Positions 53,503 through 61,719 of a DNA stretch of 64,000 nt are shown piece by piece. The notes under the pieces were generated by a model that searched no databases, was not told where the DNA came from, and saw only the letters and a list, made by a program, of their open reading frames with translations. Position numbers and translations under genes: made by a program. This DNA comes from Tatumella terrea (lineage in GTDB: Bacteria; Pseudomonadota; Gammaproteobacteria; Enterobacterales; Enterobacteriaceae). Every line of letters begins with the position of its first letter. Positions within the stretch are counted from its first letter, which is position 1. Location of the stretch: contig NZ_BAAAFX010000014.1 of the NCBI RefSeq assembly GCF_039523755.1, positions 167,959-231,958 on the forward strand, written 5' to 3'.

Positions 53503-54456
53503 TCAGTTACCCGCATCCACGTTATCTGCAATCCGTTTTGCCGTCGCTGCAGGTAGTTCACCCACAACGCTAATCTCCTTATTATTGCGCACTTCTATCT
53601 GAACCGTACGACGTCCAGTGCGGTATGTCTGATTTATGCTGTTTTTATCAGCATCTGTGACATTGATGGTAAAGCTGAACAACCCGTCAGAATACAAACG
53701 CGTATCAAAGGATTTATTCACATTCGGTAACTGACGACGGTTCTGCGATATCATCTGCATACCTGAAGGGATCCAGCCGGTCTTCCAGCGAAAGGCCGTC
53801 TTTTCTCCGCCCGGCAGTGATAATGCCGGTGGCAGATTGGCATTCTTCAGGCCTTGCATCATATGAACGACGCCCTGGTCTACCGCAAAACTGATCACCT
53901 GAAATTGCTCTATCGGCTCGCCATCCTGATCCAGTAAGTCTACGCGCAGCGGTAATGAGGTATCCACATCCAGCCAGATAACATAGCTAAACCGTGAACC
54001 ATCCCGTGAAACGACACGCAAGACATCACACATCTGATCGGCCACACGGGAGCGGCCCACCGGAATAAAATCATAGAAATTATGCAGACGGTTAAAGTCC
54101 GCATACAGCACCGAAGGCAATCCATCCAGAATATGTTCACCCGGCAAGGTGAAAGGCTGTAGCCCTGCATCAAAATAACTGATGTCATTTCCGCGCTGAA
54201 TCACTTCCCGTCGCGGACCATCCATCTGGAGTAATTGCGCATAGGTTTGACCGTCGACTATGGCATGGCGATAGCGCAACGATTCAATGCCCTGGCGGGA
54301 GACATTGATATAGGCGAGTTCATAATTGAGCGAGGTACTGGCTTTTTCCATCTGCTGCAACATCGTCTCTGGCGCAGCCGGTTGCTGCGCAGAGACGAAA
54401 GGAGATAACAGCAAACTACCGGTCAGTGCGGTAACAAAAAGCAAATGTTTTTTCAT
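53503..54456 (-). CDS. rseB: Sigma-E factor regulatory protein RseB
   Basis: Periplasmic protein that binds RseA and shields it from DegS cleavage; also senses lipopolysaccharide. 317 residues (E. coli 318), with signal MKKHLLFVTALTGSLLLSPF...VSA. MucB/RseB N- and C-terminal domains cover the mature chain. The ATG overlaps the rseA stop by one base. Confidence 0.97.
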   Translation of the reverse strand: MKKHLLFVTALTGSLLLSPFVSAQQPAAPETMLQQMEKASTSLNYELAYINVSRQGIESLRYRHAIVDGQTYAQLLQMDGPRREVIQRGNDISYFDAGLQPFTLPGEHILDGLPSVLYADFNRLHNFYDFIPVGRSRVADQMCDVLRVVSRDGSRFSYVIWLDVDTSLPLRVDLLDQDGEPIEQFQVISFAVDQGVVHMMQGLKNANLPPALSLPGGEKTAFRWKTGWIPSGMQMISQNRRQLPNVNKSFDTRLYSDGLFSFTINVTDADKNSINQTYRTGRRTVQIEVRNNKEISVVGELPAATAKRIADNVDAGN

Positions 54457-55109
54457 TACTGCTGCTGAATACCTAGAGACTGGTTACCTGGTACATTCAC
54501 CTGAGCCTGTTCCGGAACACCGGACTCAAACTGGTCATTATTCAGACGACGTTGTAATTCGTAGTCCTGCAGCATCGCATTCACCTGCTGCTGCTGTTGC
54601 TGTACCTGCCGGGAAGCTCCGCCCGCATCAAAGATATCGGAAGGCACCCCGAGGCTTACCGGTGAGGCTTTACCCATCATCGGCAGAGTATTAAATGCCG
54701 GGCTGTCTGACGATTCGGTGACATGGTCGGCAGATGCGGTATCGTAGTGCTGAACGCCGACAATGACGGCCAGCGAAACACAGGCTGCTACACCCGCCTG
54801 AGCCAGTTGTGAAACCCATGCCCCTTTTTTGCCAAAGAAAGGCATACGGCTCCAGCGTGAAGGTTCCGGCTGAGCTTCCGGGATCAATGTCGAGACATTA
54901 TTACGTACGGGTTCCTGCGCAATGGCCTCTGCCACCCGTGCAGAGATGTCAAAGTGCAATTCTGAGGCAAGATCACCACGCATCGTGTCACGGATCAGGT
55001 GATAACTTTCCCAGCGCTGCTGCAATTCCACATCTTCCGCCAGTGAAGTAAGCAGTGACTTATCTAAGACTTCACCATCCATTAACGCGGAAAGTTGTTC
55101 TTTCTGCAT
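54456..55109 (-). CDS. rseA: Anti-sigma-E factor RseA
   Basis: Inner-membrane protein that sequesters sigma-E in the cytoplasm until cleaved by DegS and RseP. 217 residues (E. coli 216). The N-terminal sigma-binding domain (MQKEQLSALMDGEVLDKSLL) is followed by a transmembrane helix (about 101-118, VSQLAQAGVAACVSLAVIVG region) and a periplasmic Gln-rich tail. Confidence 0.97.
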   Translation of the reverse strand: MQKEQLSALMDGEVLDKSLLTSLAEDVELQQRWESYHLIRDTMRGDLASELHFDISARVAEAIAQEPVRNNVSTLIPEAQPEPSRWSRMPFFGKKGAWVSQLAQAGVAACVSLAVIVGVQHYDTASADHVTESSDSPAFNTLPMMGKASPVSLGVPSDIFDAGGASRQVQQQQQQVNAMLQDYELQRRLNNDQFESGVPEQAQVNVPGNQSLGIQQQ

Positions 55110-55138
55110 GCCATTTACCTTTCAAGTAGCCGCGACCA

Positions 55139-55714
55139 TTAACGCTGGATCAGCGGTTGAACTTTGTTATCAATAGCCTCGCGGGCCCTGAAAATACGGG
55201 AACGCACGGTTCCTACAGGACAATCCATGATTCCGGCGATTTCTTCGTAACTCAGACCATCAATTTCACGAAGGGTAATCGCCATCCGCAAGTCCTCTGG
55301 TAATGTTTCGATCGTCCGGAATACAATTTGTTTCAATTCATCAGACAACATTAAGTTCTCAGGGTTCGAAATTTCTTTTAATGCCCCTGCACTTTCGAAA
55401 TTTTCTGCCTCTGAGGCATCCACATCACTGGAAGGTGGCCTGCGGCCCTGAGCTACCAGATAGTTTTTAGCGGTGTTGACTGCAATACGGTATAACCACG
55501 TATAAAAGGCACTATCGCCGCGAAAGGATTCCAACGCACGATATGCTTTAATAAACGATTCCTGCACCACATCCGGGACATCCCCGGGGGGTACATAGCG
55601 CGACACAAGGCTTGCCACTTTATGCTGGTATCTTATCACCAGTAAATTAAATGACTTCTGATCCCCTTTCTGGACGCGCTCAACAAGAACCTGATCTGTT
55701 AACTGCTCGCTCAT
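55139..55714 (-). CDS. rpoE: RNA polymerase sigma factor RpoE (sigma-24)
   Basis: ECF sigma factor for envelope stress. ATG 55714 gives 191 residues, the E. coli length (MSEQLTDQVLVERVQKGDQK). Region 2 carries DVVQESFIKAYRALESF and FYTWLYRIAVNTAKNYL, region 4 YEEIAGIMDCPVGTVRSRIF. A sigma-E type promoter lies about 85-110 bases upstream, indicating autoregulation. Confidence 0.98.
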   Translation of the reverse strand: MSEQLTDQVLVERVQKGDQKSFNLLVIRYQHKVASLVSRYVPPGDVPDVVQESFIKAYRALESFRGDSAFYTWLYRIAVNTAKNYLVAQGRRPPSSDVDASEAENFESAGALKEISNPENLMLSDELKQIVFRTIETLPEDLRMAITLREIDGLSYEEIAGIMDCPVGTVRSRIFRAREAIDNKVQPLIQR

Positions 55715-56176
55715 CCGAGGTTGTATCCCCACAAAATATGTTCTACATCCAATGAAATCACCAGTTACATCTCATCCTATATGAGCAAGCAATTCCTTTG
55801 AGTAGACTCTTTAAAGAAAGTTCAGATTTTTCCTGCTTCTCCGCTGACACATTAAAATTTCAGACCCACAATGCGGTGTGCGGACAGCTCAGAATCCCGA
55901 ACTAAGTCCCTCTTCTCACTTCAGAAATGAGTCAGGGCTGTTTTACTGGCAGGTTACCCGATTGCAGAAAGCATTTCACCCCAATTTCAGAGTCGCGAAA
56001 GTTTTTCCGCCCGGCTCCTGATCCTGCGCCGGCACCGGGCGGTTCAGGGCCGGCGGTCGGGGTATGCGCCTGACCTCCCGAAGCATAGCCATGACGACGG
56101 TTCAGGCCGAAAATTCACGCTATTGTCATTACTGTCTGGTACAAACTATAGCAAACTCCCGGCCGGGGTCGCAGGG
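55715..56176. other. rpoE upstream region where E. coli has nadB
   Basis: 462 bases without a supportable gene. The rpoE-proximal part carries the sigma-E promoter. E. coli has the divergent nadB (L-aspartate oxidase) between rpoE and trmN6; no NadB-like reading frame was recognised in any frame of the rest (55860-56176). Confidence 0.6.
55797..55823 (-). promoter_or_regulatory. Predicted sigma-E promoter of rpoE
   Basis: On the minus strand GAACTT, 16 bases, TCAAA fits the sigma-E pattern GGAACTT-N16-TCnnA. It lies 83-109 bases upstream of the rpoE start, as expected for the autoregulated rpoE promoter. Confidence 0.6.
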
Positions 56177-56929
56177 TTATTCGTGAGGCCTGGGCAGGTA
56201 AAATTCGCCGGTCAGTGCCTGATAATCATCGGAATATTTCCCGGAAGGGTCGCGGATCACCAGGGTCCGCTGTGCAGTCTCTCCTGCAAGGAGGGAAAAC
56301 ACCAGTAATAAACGATGCGGCGCTCTCAGCGCATACTCCGTGATCGTCAGTCGCTGGCGTAAATGCCATCCGCAGGCCTGCGCGAGGCGGGTAAACTCAT
56401 GACCGGTCTCAGCAGGCAGGATCACACAAAATAAGCCATCCGTGGCGAGCAGTTTTTTAGCACTGAGCAACAGCCCTTCATGCGTCAGAGTCCCGGTATA
56501 ACGTGCCATCCCGCGCGCAGGGTTACGACACCCGGGTCCGGGCGTATAAAAAGGAGGATTACTGACAATGACCGGATAGCGTGACTCCGTCCCCCCGCAC
56601 CAGTGCAGAATGTCGGCATGATGTACGGTAATGCTGTCGGGCCATGGTGATTCGGCAATGTTATCCCGCGACTGCTCAACTGCCGTTGCCTCCAGTTCAA
56701 TCGCATCGATAACCGGTGGCGTACCCCGCGCGTGAAGACGCTGGGCAAGCATCAATGAAATAAGACCACTGCCGCTGCCAATATCCAGAACGCGGCCATC
56801 CGGGGGTAACGGCGCGGCGGCACCTAAAATTATTCCGTCGGTACTGACTTTCATGCCACACTTATCATGTGCGACGAAAAATTGTCTGAAGGTGAATCCG
56901 TTTTTTCTGAATGTACGCGCAACCGGCAT
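56177..56929 (-). CDS. trmN: tRNA1(Val) (adenine(37)-N6)-methyltransferase TrmN6
   Basis: SAM-dependent enzyme that methylates A37 of tRNA1-Val. 250 residues (E. coli YfiC/TrmN6 245). The SAM motif is LDIGSGSGLISLMLAQR at about 49-65 and the N6-adenine methylase motif IVSNPPFYTPGPG. Divergent from srmB, as in E. coli. Confidence 0.93.
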   Translation of the reverse strand: MPVARTFRKNGFTFRQFFVAHDKCGMKVSTDGIILGAAAPLPPDGRVLDIGSGSGLISLMLAQRLHARGTPPVIDAIELEATAVEQSRDNIAESPWPDSITVHHADILHWCGGTESRYPVIVSNPPFYTPGPGCRNPARGMARYTGTLTHEGLLLSAKKLLATDGLFCVILPAETGHEFTRLAQACGWHLRQRLTITEYALRAPHRLLLVFSLLAGETAQRTLVIRDPSGKYSDDYQALTGEFYLPRPHE

Positions 56930-57126
56930 CCGCCATCTCCTGCATTATTTTGCCCCTGACATCCGGGGCACCAGTGTAACCGGCAAAAATAAATATTACC
57001 GCGAAAAACCTTACTCAGCAGGCCGATGGCAGACAGAAAGCGTGTTTATCCGCCAGGGTTGCGCAGACAATAGATGAAGAATGCGTCCGAAGTGTCTATA
57101 ATCGGCGCCCCAAACAGAGGTAGACC

Positions 57127-58452
57127 ATGACTGTAACCACTTTTTCCGAACTTGAACTTGATGAAAGCCTGCTGAATGCATTGCAGGATAAGAACTACAC
57201 ACGTCCCACTGCAGTACAGGCAGAGGCAATTCCACCTGCTCTGGATGGACGTGATGTCCTGGGTTCTGCACCAACAGGCACCGGAAAAACAGCGGCCTAT
57301 TTACTGCCAGCTCTGCAACACCTGCTCGATTTCCCGCGCAAGAAATCCGGCCCGCCCCGCATTCTTATCCTGACGCCGACCCGTGAACTGGCGATGCAGG
57401 TAGCCGATCAGGCCCGTGAGCTAGCGAAATATACCCATCTGGATATTTCGACCATCACCGGCGGCGTGGCTTATATGAACCATGCAGAAGTATTCAGTAC
57501 TAACCAGGATGTGGTGGTAGCGACCACGGGGCGTCTGCTGCAGTACATTAAAGAAGAGAACTTTGACTGCCGCGCCGTAGAAACCCTGATCCTCGATGAA
57601 GCCGACAGAATGCTGGATATGGGGTTCGCGCAGGATATCGAAACGATCGCTGCTGAAACCCGCTGGCGTAAGCAGACCTTATTGTTCTCCGCGACACTCG
57701 AAGGAGAGCATATTGAAGAATTTGCTCAGCGTATTCTGAATGAGCCACTGGTCATTGATGCTGAACCGAGCCGTCGTGAGCGTAAGAAAATCCAGCAATG
57801 GTATTACCGCGCGGATGATCTGGAGCACAAAACAAAACTGCTGATCCATCTGCTGAAGCAGCCAGAGGCGACCCGGACTATCGTTTTTGTTCGTAAGCGT
57901 GAACGACTGCACGAAGTGGCTGAATGGATCCGTCAGGCCGATATCCGCTGTAGCTATCTTGAAGGCGAAATGGTTCAGGCGAAACGTAACGAAGCCATTA
58001 AGCGCCTGAATGAAGGCCGCGTTAACGTCCTGGTGGCAACAGATGTGGCCGCCCGGGGGATTGATATTGATGACGTGACACTGGTCATTAACTTCGATCT
58101 GCCACGTACCGCAGACACCTATCTGCACCGTATCGGGCGTACCGGGCGTGCGGGACGTAAAGGTACCGCCCTGTCTCTGGTCGAAGCTCATGACAATGAA
58201 TTACTGCTGAAGATTGGCCGCTACCTGAATGAGCCACTGAAAGCCCGTACCATCAGTGAACTGCGGCCTCAGACGCGGGCACCTGCCGCTACCGGACCGA
58301 AGAAACCGTCTAAGAAGCAGCTGGAAAAGCGTAAAGAAAAGAAAAAAGAAGACGATAAAAAACCACGGGTCAAAAAACGCCACCGTGATACAAAAAATAT
58401 CGGTAAGCGCCGCACGCCTTCTTCTCAGGCAAGCGAAAGCTCTGAAAGCTGA
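57127..58452 (+). CDS. srmB: ATP-dependent RNA helicase SrmB
   Basis: DEAD-box helicase acting early in 50S assembly. 441 residues (E. coli 444). Q motif near residue 30, Walker A APTGTGKT at about 48-55, DEAD (LILDEADRMLDMGF) near 157, SAT motif, and HRIGRTGRAGRKG. It ends in a basic lysine-rich tail. An intrinsic terminator follows. Confidence 0.97.
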   Translation: MTVTTFSELELDESLLNALQDKNYTRPTAVQAEAIPPALDGRDVLGSAPTGTGKTAAYLLPALQHLLDFPRKKSGPPRILILTPTRELAMQVADQARELAKYTHLDISTITGGVAYMNHAEVFSTNQDVVVATTGRLLQYIKEENFDCRAVETLILDEADRMLDMGFAQDIETIAAETRWRKQTLLFSATLEGEHIEEFAQRILNEPLVIDAEPSRRERKKIQQWYYRADDLEHKTKLLIHLLKQPEATRTIVFVRKRERLHEVAEWIRQADIRCSYLEGEMVQAKRNEAIKRLNEGRVNVLVATDVAARGIDIDDVTLVINFDLPRTADTYLHRIGRTGRAGRKGTALSLVEAHDNELLLKIGRYLNEPLKARTISELRPQTRAPAATGPKKPSKKQLEKRKEKKKEDDKKPRVKKRHRDTKNIGKRRTPSSQASESSES

Positions 58453-58483
58453 TTGTTTTTAAAATCAACTGCACCTCAAAAAA

Positions 58484-58509
58484 GTCGCCCGTAACGGGCG
58501 ATTTTTTTT
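58484..58509 (+). terminator. Intrinsic terminator of srmB
   Basis: TCGCCCGT-A-ACGGGCGA stem followed by TTTTTTT, about 30 bases past the srmB stop. Confidence 0.88.
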
Positions 58510-58627
58510 GGAGATATGAGAATAATTTTGCGCTCAGACGGGCCGTTATTCTCATAATCAGCAAAAATCAGCGAAAGAATAAATAAATTATGTTAATGCT
58601 TTGATTAGTCTGATGATTTGTCTGTAC

Positions 58628-58652
58628 AAAAAAAGGCGCACCGCGCCTTTTT
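58628..58652 (-). terminator. Intrinsic terminator of grcA
   Basis: On the minus strand AAAAAGGCGC-GGT-GCGCCTTTTTTT, about 17 bases past the grcA stop. The A/T flanks make it usable in both directions. Confidence 0.85.
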
Positions 58653-58668
58653 GTTCACTCTGAACGCG

Positions 58669-59052
58669 TTACAGACTTTCGGTAAAAGTACGGGTGATAA
58701 CATCCCGTTGCTGTTCCGGAGTCAGTGAGTTAAAACGGACAGCATAACCTGACACACGGATAGTCAGTTGCGGATATTTTTCCGGATTTTTTACCGCATC
58801 TTCCAGCGTTTCACGACGTAAGACATTCACGTTCAGGTGCTGTCCGCCTTCGACACGTACCTGAGATTTCATTTCCAGGGGGATTTCACGGTACTCGATG
58901 TCTCCCAGTTCCTGTAAAGCAACCACCTGATCCTGCTGATAATCCCCCTTCGCACACAGGCAACGAACTTCAGCGTTTTCGTCATCCAGTAACCAGAATG
59001 AATTAAGCAGAGCATTATTGGTGGTTTTTGTGATTTGAATTCCATTAATCAT
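58669..59052 (-). CDS. grcA: Autonomous glycyl radical cofactor GrcA
   Basis: Spare-part protein that replaces the damaged C terminus of pyruvate formate-lyase after oxygen exposure. 127 residues, as in E. coli. The glycyl radical motif RVSGYAVRFNSL is near the C terminus. A perfect FNR box about 100 bases upstream fits anaerobic induction. Confidence 0.97.
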   Translation of the reverse strand: MINGIQITKTTNNALLNSFWLLDDENAEVRCLCAKGDYQQDQVVALQELGDIEYREIPLEMKSQVRVEGGQHLNVNVLRRETLEDAVKNPEKYPQLTIRVSGYAVRFNSLTPEQQRDVITRTFTESL

Positions 59053-59143
59053 TTAGCGCCTCCCGGGGCTTGTACGGTCATACAAGAGAGTAATCTGAAT
59101 CAACTATCTGCTCACTGTATAACTTATGTACAGAAAGGTATCT

Positions 59144-59157
59144 TTGATATTTATCAA
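59144..59157 (-). promoter_or_regulatory. FNR box upstream of grcA
   Basis: TTGAT-ATTT-ATCAA is an exact FNR consensus palindrome, centred about 98 bases upstream of the grcA start codon. A degenerate second copy (ATGAT-TAAA-ATCTA, 59177-59190) lies about 33 bases further out. E. coli grcA is also controlled by two FNR sites. Confidence 0.8.
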
Positions 59158-59311
59158 CAAACCACAGCCATCCGGGATGATTAAAATCTAACCCAATGAA
59201 ATAAAACAATAAAATGGATAAACTTTATTTGCAGAAGTTAAAATAAATTTTAACCCTTTACCCGTCACCGAAATTAGTTAAGCTGACCGGCAAAATATTC
59301 AGGAGCGGATC

Positions 59312-60001
59312 ATGACAACAACACAGACATGGCACGATGTGCTGGCGGCGGAGAAACAGCAGGACTACTTTATTGACACACTGAATACGGTCGCAGAGCG
59401 CCGTCAGCAGGGTGTGACTGTCTACCCGCCACAGAAAGATGTATTTAATGCTTTCCGGCTGACGGAACTTCATCAGGTCAATGTTGTGATCCTGGGACAG
59501 GATCCTTATCACGGTCCCGGACAAGCGCACGGACTGGCGTTTTCGGTACTGCCAGGCATCGCAACCCCCCCGTCCTTATTGAATATGTACAAGGAGCTGG
59601 AAAAGGATATCCCCGGCTTCACGCGTCCGAATCACGGCTATCTGGCCAGCTGGGCCACTCAGGGAGTACTGCTGCTGAATACGGTACTGACCGTGGAGGC
59701 CGGTAAGGCACATTCACATGCACGACTGGGATGGGAGCAGTTCACCGATAAAGTGATAGAAGAAATTAATCAGCACAGGGAAGACGTGGTTTTTCTGCTC
59801 TGGGGGGCTCATGCTCAAAAGAAAGGCAGGATCATCGACAGGGAACGCCACCATGTGCTGCAGGCTCCCCACCCTTCGCCGTTATCAGCGCATCGGGGCT
59901 TTTTTGGCTGTGGGCATTTTTCAGAGACTAATAAACGACTGGAGCAATCAGGACGCGCTCCTATCCGCTGGATGCCGGAATTACCGGAAACGACATCCTG
60001 A
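59312..60001 (+). CDS. ung: Uracil-DNA glycosylase
   Basis: Removes uracil from DNA as the first step of base excision repair. 229 residues, as in E. coli. The catalytic motif GQDPYHG is at 62-68 (Asp64) and the leucine-loop motif HPSPLSAHRG near 187. AGGAG precedes the ATG. Divergent from grcA. Confidence 0.98.
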   Translation: MTTTQTWHDVLAAEKQQDYFIDTLNTVAERRQQGVTVYPPQKDVFNAFRLTELHQVNVVILGQDPYHGPGQAHGLAFSVLPGIATPPSLLNMYKELEKDIPGFTRPNHGYLASWATQGVLLLNTVLTVEAGKAHSHARLGWEQFTDKVIEEINQHREDVVFLLWGAHAQKKGRIIDRERHHVLQAPHPSPLSAHRGFFGCGHFSETNKRLEQSGRAPIRWMPELPETTS

Positions 60002-60011
60002 TAGCATCCTT

Positions 60012-60033
60012 CCCGGCAGCCTCTGCTGCCGGG
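60012..60033 (+). terminator. ung/grpE convergent hairpin
   Basis: CCCGGCAGC-CTCT-GCTGCCGGG, a 9-bp perfect stem in the 50-base gap between converging ung and grpE. No T tract, so termination is uncertain. Confidence 0.5.
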
Positions 60034-60051
60034 AGAGGATAAAACCCGCTA

Positions 60052-60636
60052 TCAGGCTTTACCCTTCGATACTGCCACCATCGCAGGACGCAACAGACGA
60101 CCATTCAGGGTATAGCCGTTCTGCATCACCATCAGGACATGGTTAGCCGCAACGTCATCAGATTCCATCATCGACATAGCCTGATGCAGTTCAGGGTTGA
60201 ACGGTACGTGAGTCTCCCCCACTACTTCAACACCGAATTTACGTACCGCACCCAGCAGGGATTTCAGGGTCAGTTCGATACCTTCGATCATCGATGCCAG
60301 CTCCGGATTATTTTTATCCGCCACCTGCAGCGCACGTTCCAGGTTATCAATCACTGGTAATAATTCATTAGAGAATTTTTCCAGTGCAAATTTATGGGCT
60401 TTTTCAATATCCAGTTCACAACGGCGACGGACATTTTCAATCTCAGCCTGGGCACGTAATTGAGCTTCACGGACACCGCCACTCAATTGTGCGACTTCGG
60501 CTTCGAGTTGAGCAATACGCTCATCACGGGTATCCGTCGTCCCGGAGGTTTCTGCATTTTCAGCCGTAGTCTGTTGTTCTGCGGCCTGCTCTTCTGAAAA
60601 TTGCTCGTTAGGGGTATTCTGTTCTTTACTGCTCAT
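60052..60636 (-). CDS. grpE: Nucleotide exchange factor GrpE
   Basis: Exchanges ADP for ATP on DnaK. ATG 60636 with GGAG upstream gives 194 residues (E. coli 197), starting MSSKEQNTPNEQ; a longer in-frame start at 60663 lacks support. A low-complexity acidic N terminus is followed by a long coiled coil (about 40-95) and the C-terminal beta wing (HVLMVMQNGYTLNGRLLRPA). A heat-shock promoter precedes it. Confidence 0.97.
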   Translation of the reverse strand: MSSKEQNTPNEQFSEEQAAEQQTTAENAETSGTTDTRDERIAQLEAEVAQLSGGVREAQLRAQAEIENVRRRCELDIEKAHKFALEKFSNELLPVIDNLERALQVADKNNPELASMIEGIELTLKSLLGAVRKFGVEVVGETHVPFNPELHQAMSMMESDDVAANHVLMVMQNGYTLNGRLLRPAMVAVSKGKA

Positions 60637-60678
60637 GAAAATCTCCGCGTTTTCCATAGTCATATCGCCGATAGGCTT

Positions 60679-60709
60679 ATTATGGGGATCAAAATTTCGG
60701 ATTCAAGGG
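60679..60709 (-). promoter_or_regulatory. Predicted sigma-32 heat-shock promoter of grpE
   Basis: On the minus strand CCCTTGAA, 14 bases, CCCCATAAT matches the sigma-32 consensus (CTTGAAA-N11 to 16-CCCCATnT) almost perfectly. It lies about 43 bases upstream of the grpE start. Confidence 0.85.
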
Positions 60710-60755
60710 ACTGTGTCATATTGACTGCTGTTTTGGTGAGAGGAATAGCCTGCAA

Positions 60756-61634
60756 ATGAATAAATTTTTTAACTGCATTGGTATCGTGGGACATCCGCGT
60801 CATCCCAACGCCTTAGCGACCCATGAAATGTTATGTCACTGGCTGACGACCTCCGGATATCAGGTGATTGTCGAGCAACAGATTGCCGATGATCTGAATC
60901 TGCGCGAAGTCATGACCGGCACACTGGCAGAAATTGGTCAGCAGGCCGACCTGGCCGTGGTGATAGGGGGAGATGGCAACATGCTTGGCGCAGCCCGCGT
61001 GCTTTCCCGCTATGATATTAAAGTGATCGGGGTCAACCGCGGGAATCTGGGGTTCCTGACCGATCTCGACCCGGAAAATGCGCGTCAGCAACTGGCAGAA
61101 GTCCTTGAGGGGAATTTCTTTACTGAGCAACGCTTTTTACTCGAAGCTCAGGTTTCAAGACCGCAACAGACGCCGCGGGTTGCCACCGCCATTAATGAAG
61201 TGGTGCTCCATCCCGGAAAGGTCGCTCATATGATTGAGTTTGAGGTCTATATTGATAACAATTTTGCCTTTTCTCAGCGTTCCGACGGGCTGATTATCGC
61301 GACACCCACCGGCTCAACCGCCTACTCACTCTCTGCCGGGGGACCTATTCTGACACCGGGTCTGGAAGCGATCAGCGTGGTGCCGATGTTCCCGCATACC
61401 TTGTCTGCCCGTCCGCTCGTGATCAACAGCAGCAGTGTCATTCACCTGCGCTTTTCTTCATTGCGTAGCGATCTGGAAATCAGTTGTGACAGCCAGATAG
61501 CGCTGCCCATCCGGGAGGGAGAAGAAGTGCTGATCAAGCGCAGCCCGCAGCATCTGGATCTCATCCATCCAAAAAATTACAATTACTTTAATACGTTAAG
61601 TACTAAACTCGGCTGGTCGAAAAAATTATTCTGA
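60756..61634 (+). CDS. nadK: NAD kinase
   Basis: Phosphorylates NAD to NADP. 292 residues, the E. coli length. The GGDGN motif is at 71-75 and the NE/D motif INEVVLHPGKVAHM near 148; DGLIIATPTGSTAYSLSAGG is conserved. Divergent from grpE and followed by recN, as in E. coli. Confidence 0.98.
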   Translation: MNKFFNCIGIVGHPRHPNALATHEMLCHWLTTSGYQVIVEQQIADDLNLREVMTGTLAEIGQQADLAVVIGGDGNMLGAARVLSRYDIKVIGVNRGNLGFLTDLDPENARQQLAEVLEGNFFTEQRFLLEAQVSRPQQTPRVATAINEVVLHPGKVAHMIEFEVYIDNNFAFSQRSDGLIIATPTGSTAYSLSAGGPILTPGLEAISVVPMFPHTLSARPLVINSSSVIHLRFSSLRSDLEISCDSQIALPIREGEEVLIKRSPQHLDLIHPKNYNYFNTLSTKLGWSKKLF

Positions 61635-61653
61635 AAATTATGCCCGGTCTCTT

Positions 61654-61673
61654 TACTGTATAAAAAACCAGTT
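61654..61673 (+). promoter_or_regulatory. Upstream LexA (SOS) box of recN
   Basis: TACTGTATAAAAAACCAGTT: CTGT-N8-CCAG, one mismatch from the CTGT-N8-ACAG core. It is paired with a second box 22 bases downstream, as at E. coli recN. Confidence 0.75.
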
Positions 61674-61675
61674 TA

Positions 61676-61695
61676 TACTGTATAAAAAAACAGTC
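61676..61695 (+). promoter_or_regulatory. Downstream LexA (SOS) box of recN
   Basis: TACTGTATAAAAAAACAGTC carries an exact CTGT-N8-ACAG core with the AT-rich spacer, 24 bases before the recN start. Strong LexA repression and SOS induction are expected. Confidence 0.88.
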
Positions 61696-61719
61696 ATGTT
61701 TTTCTATACAGGTGATACT

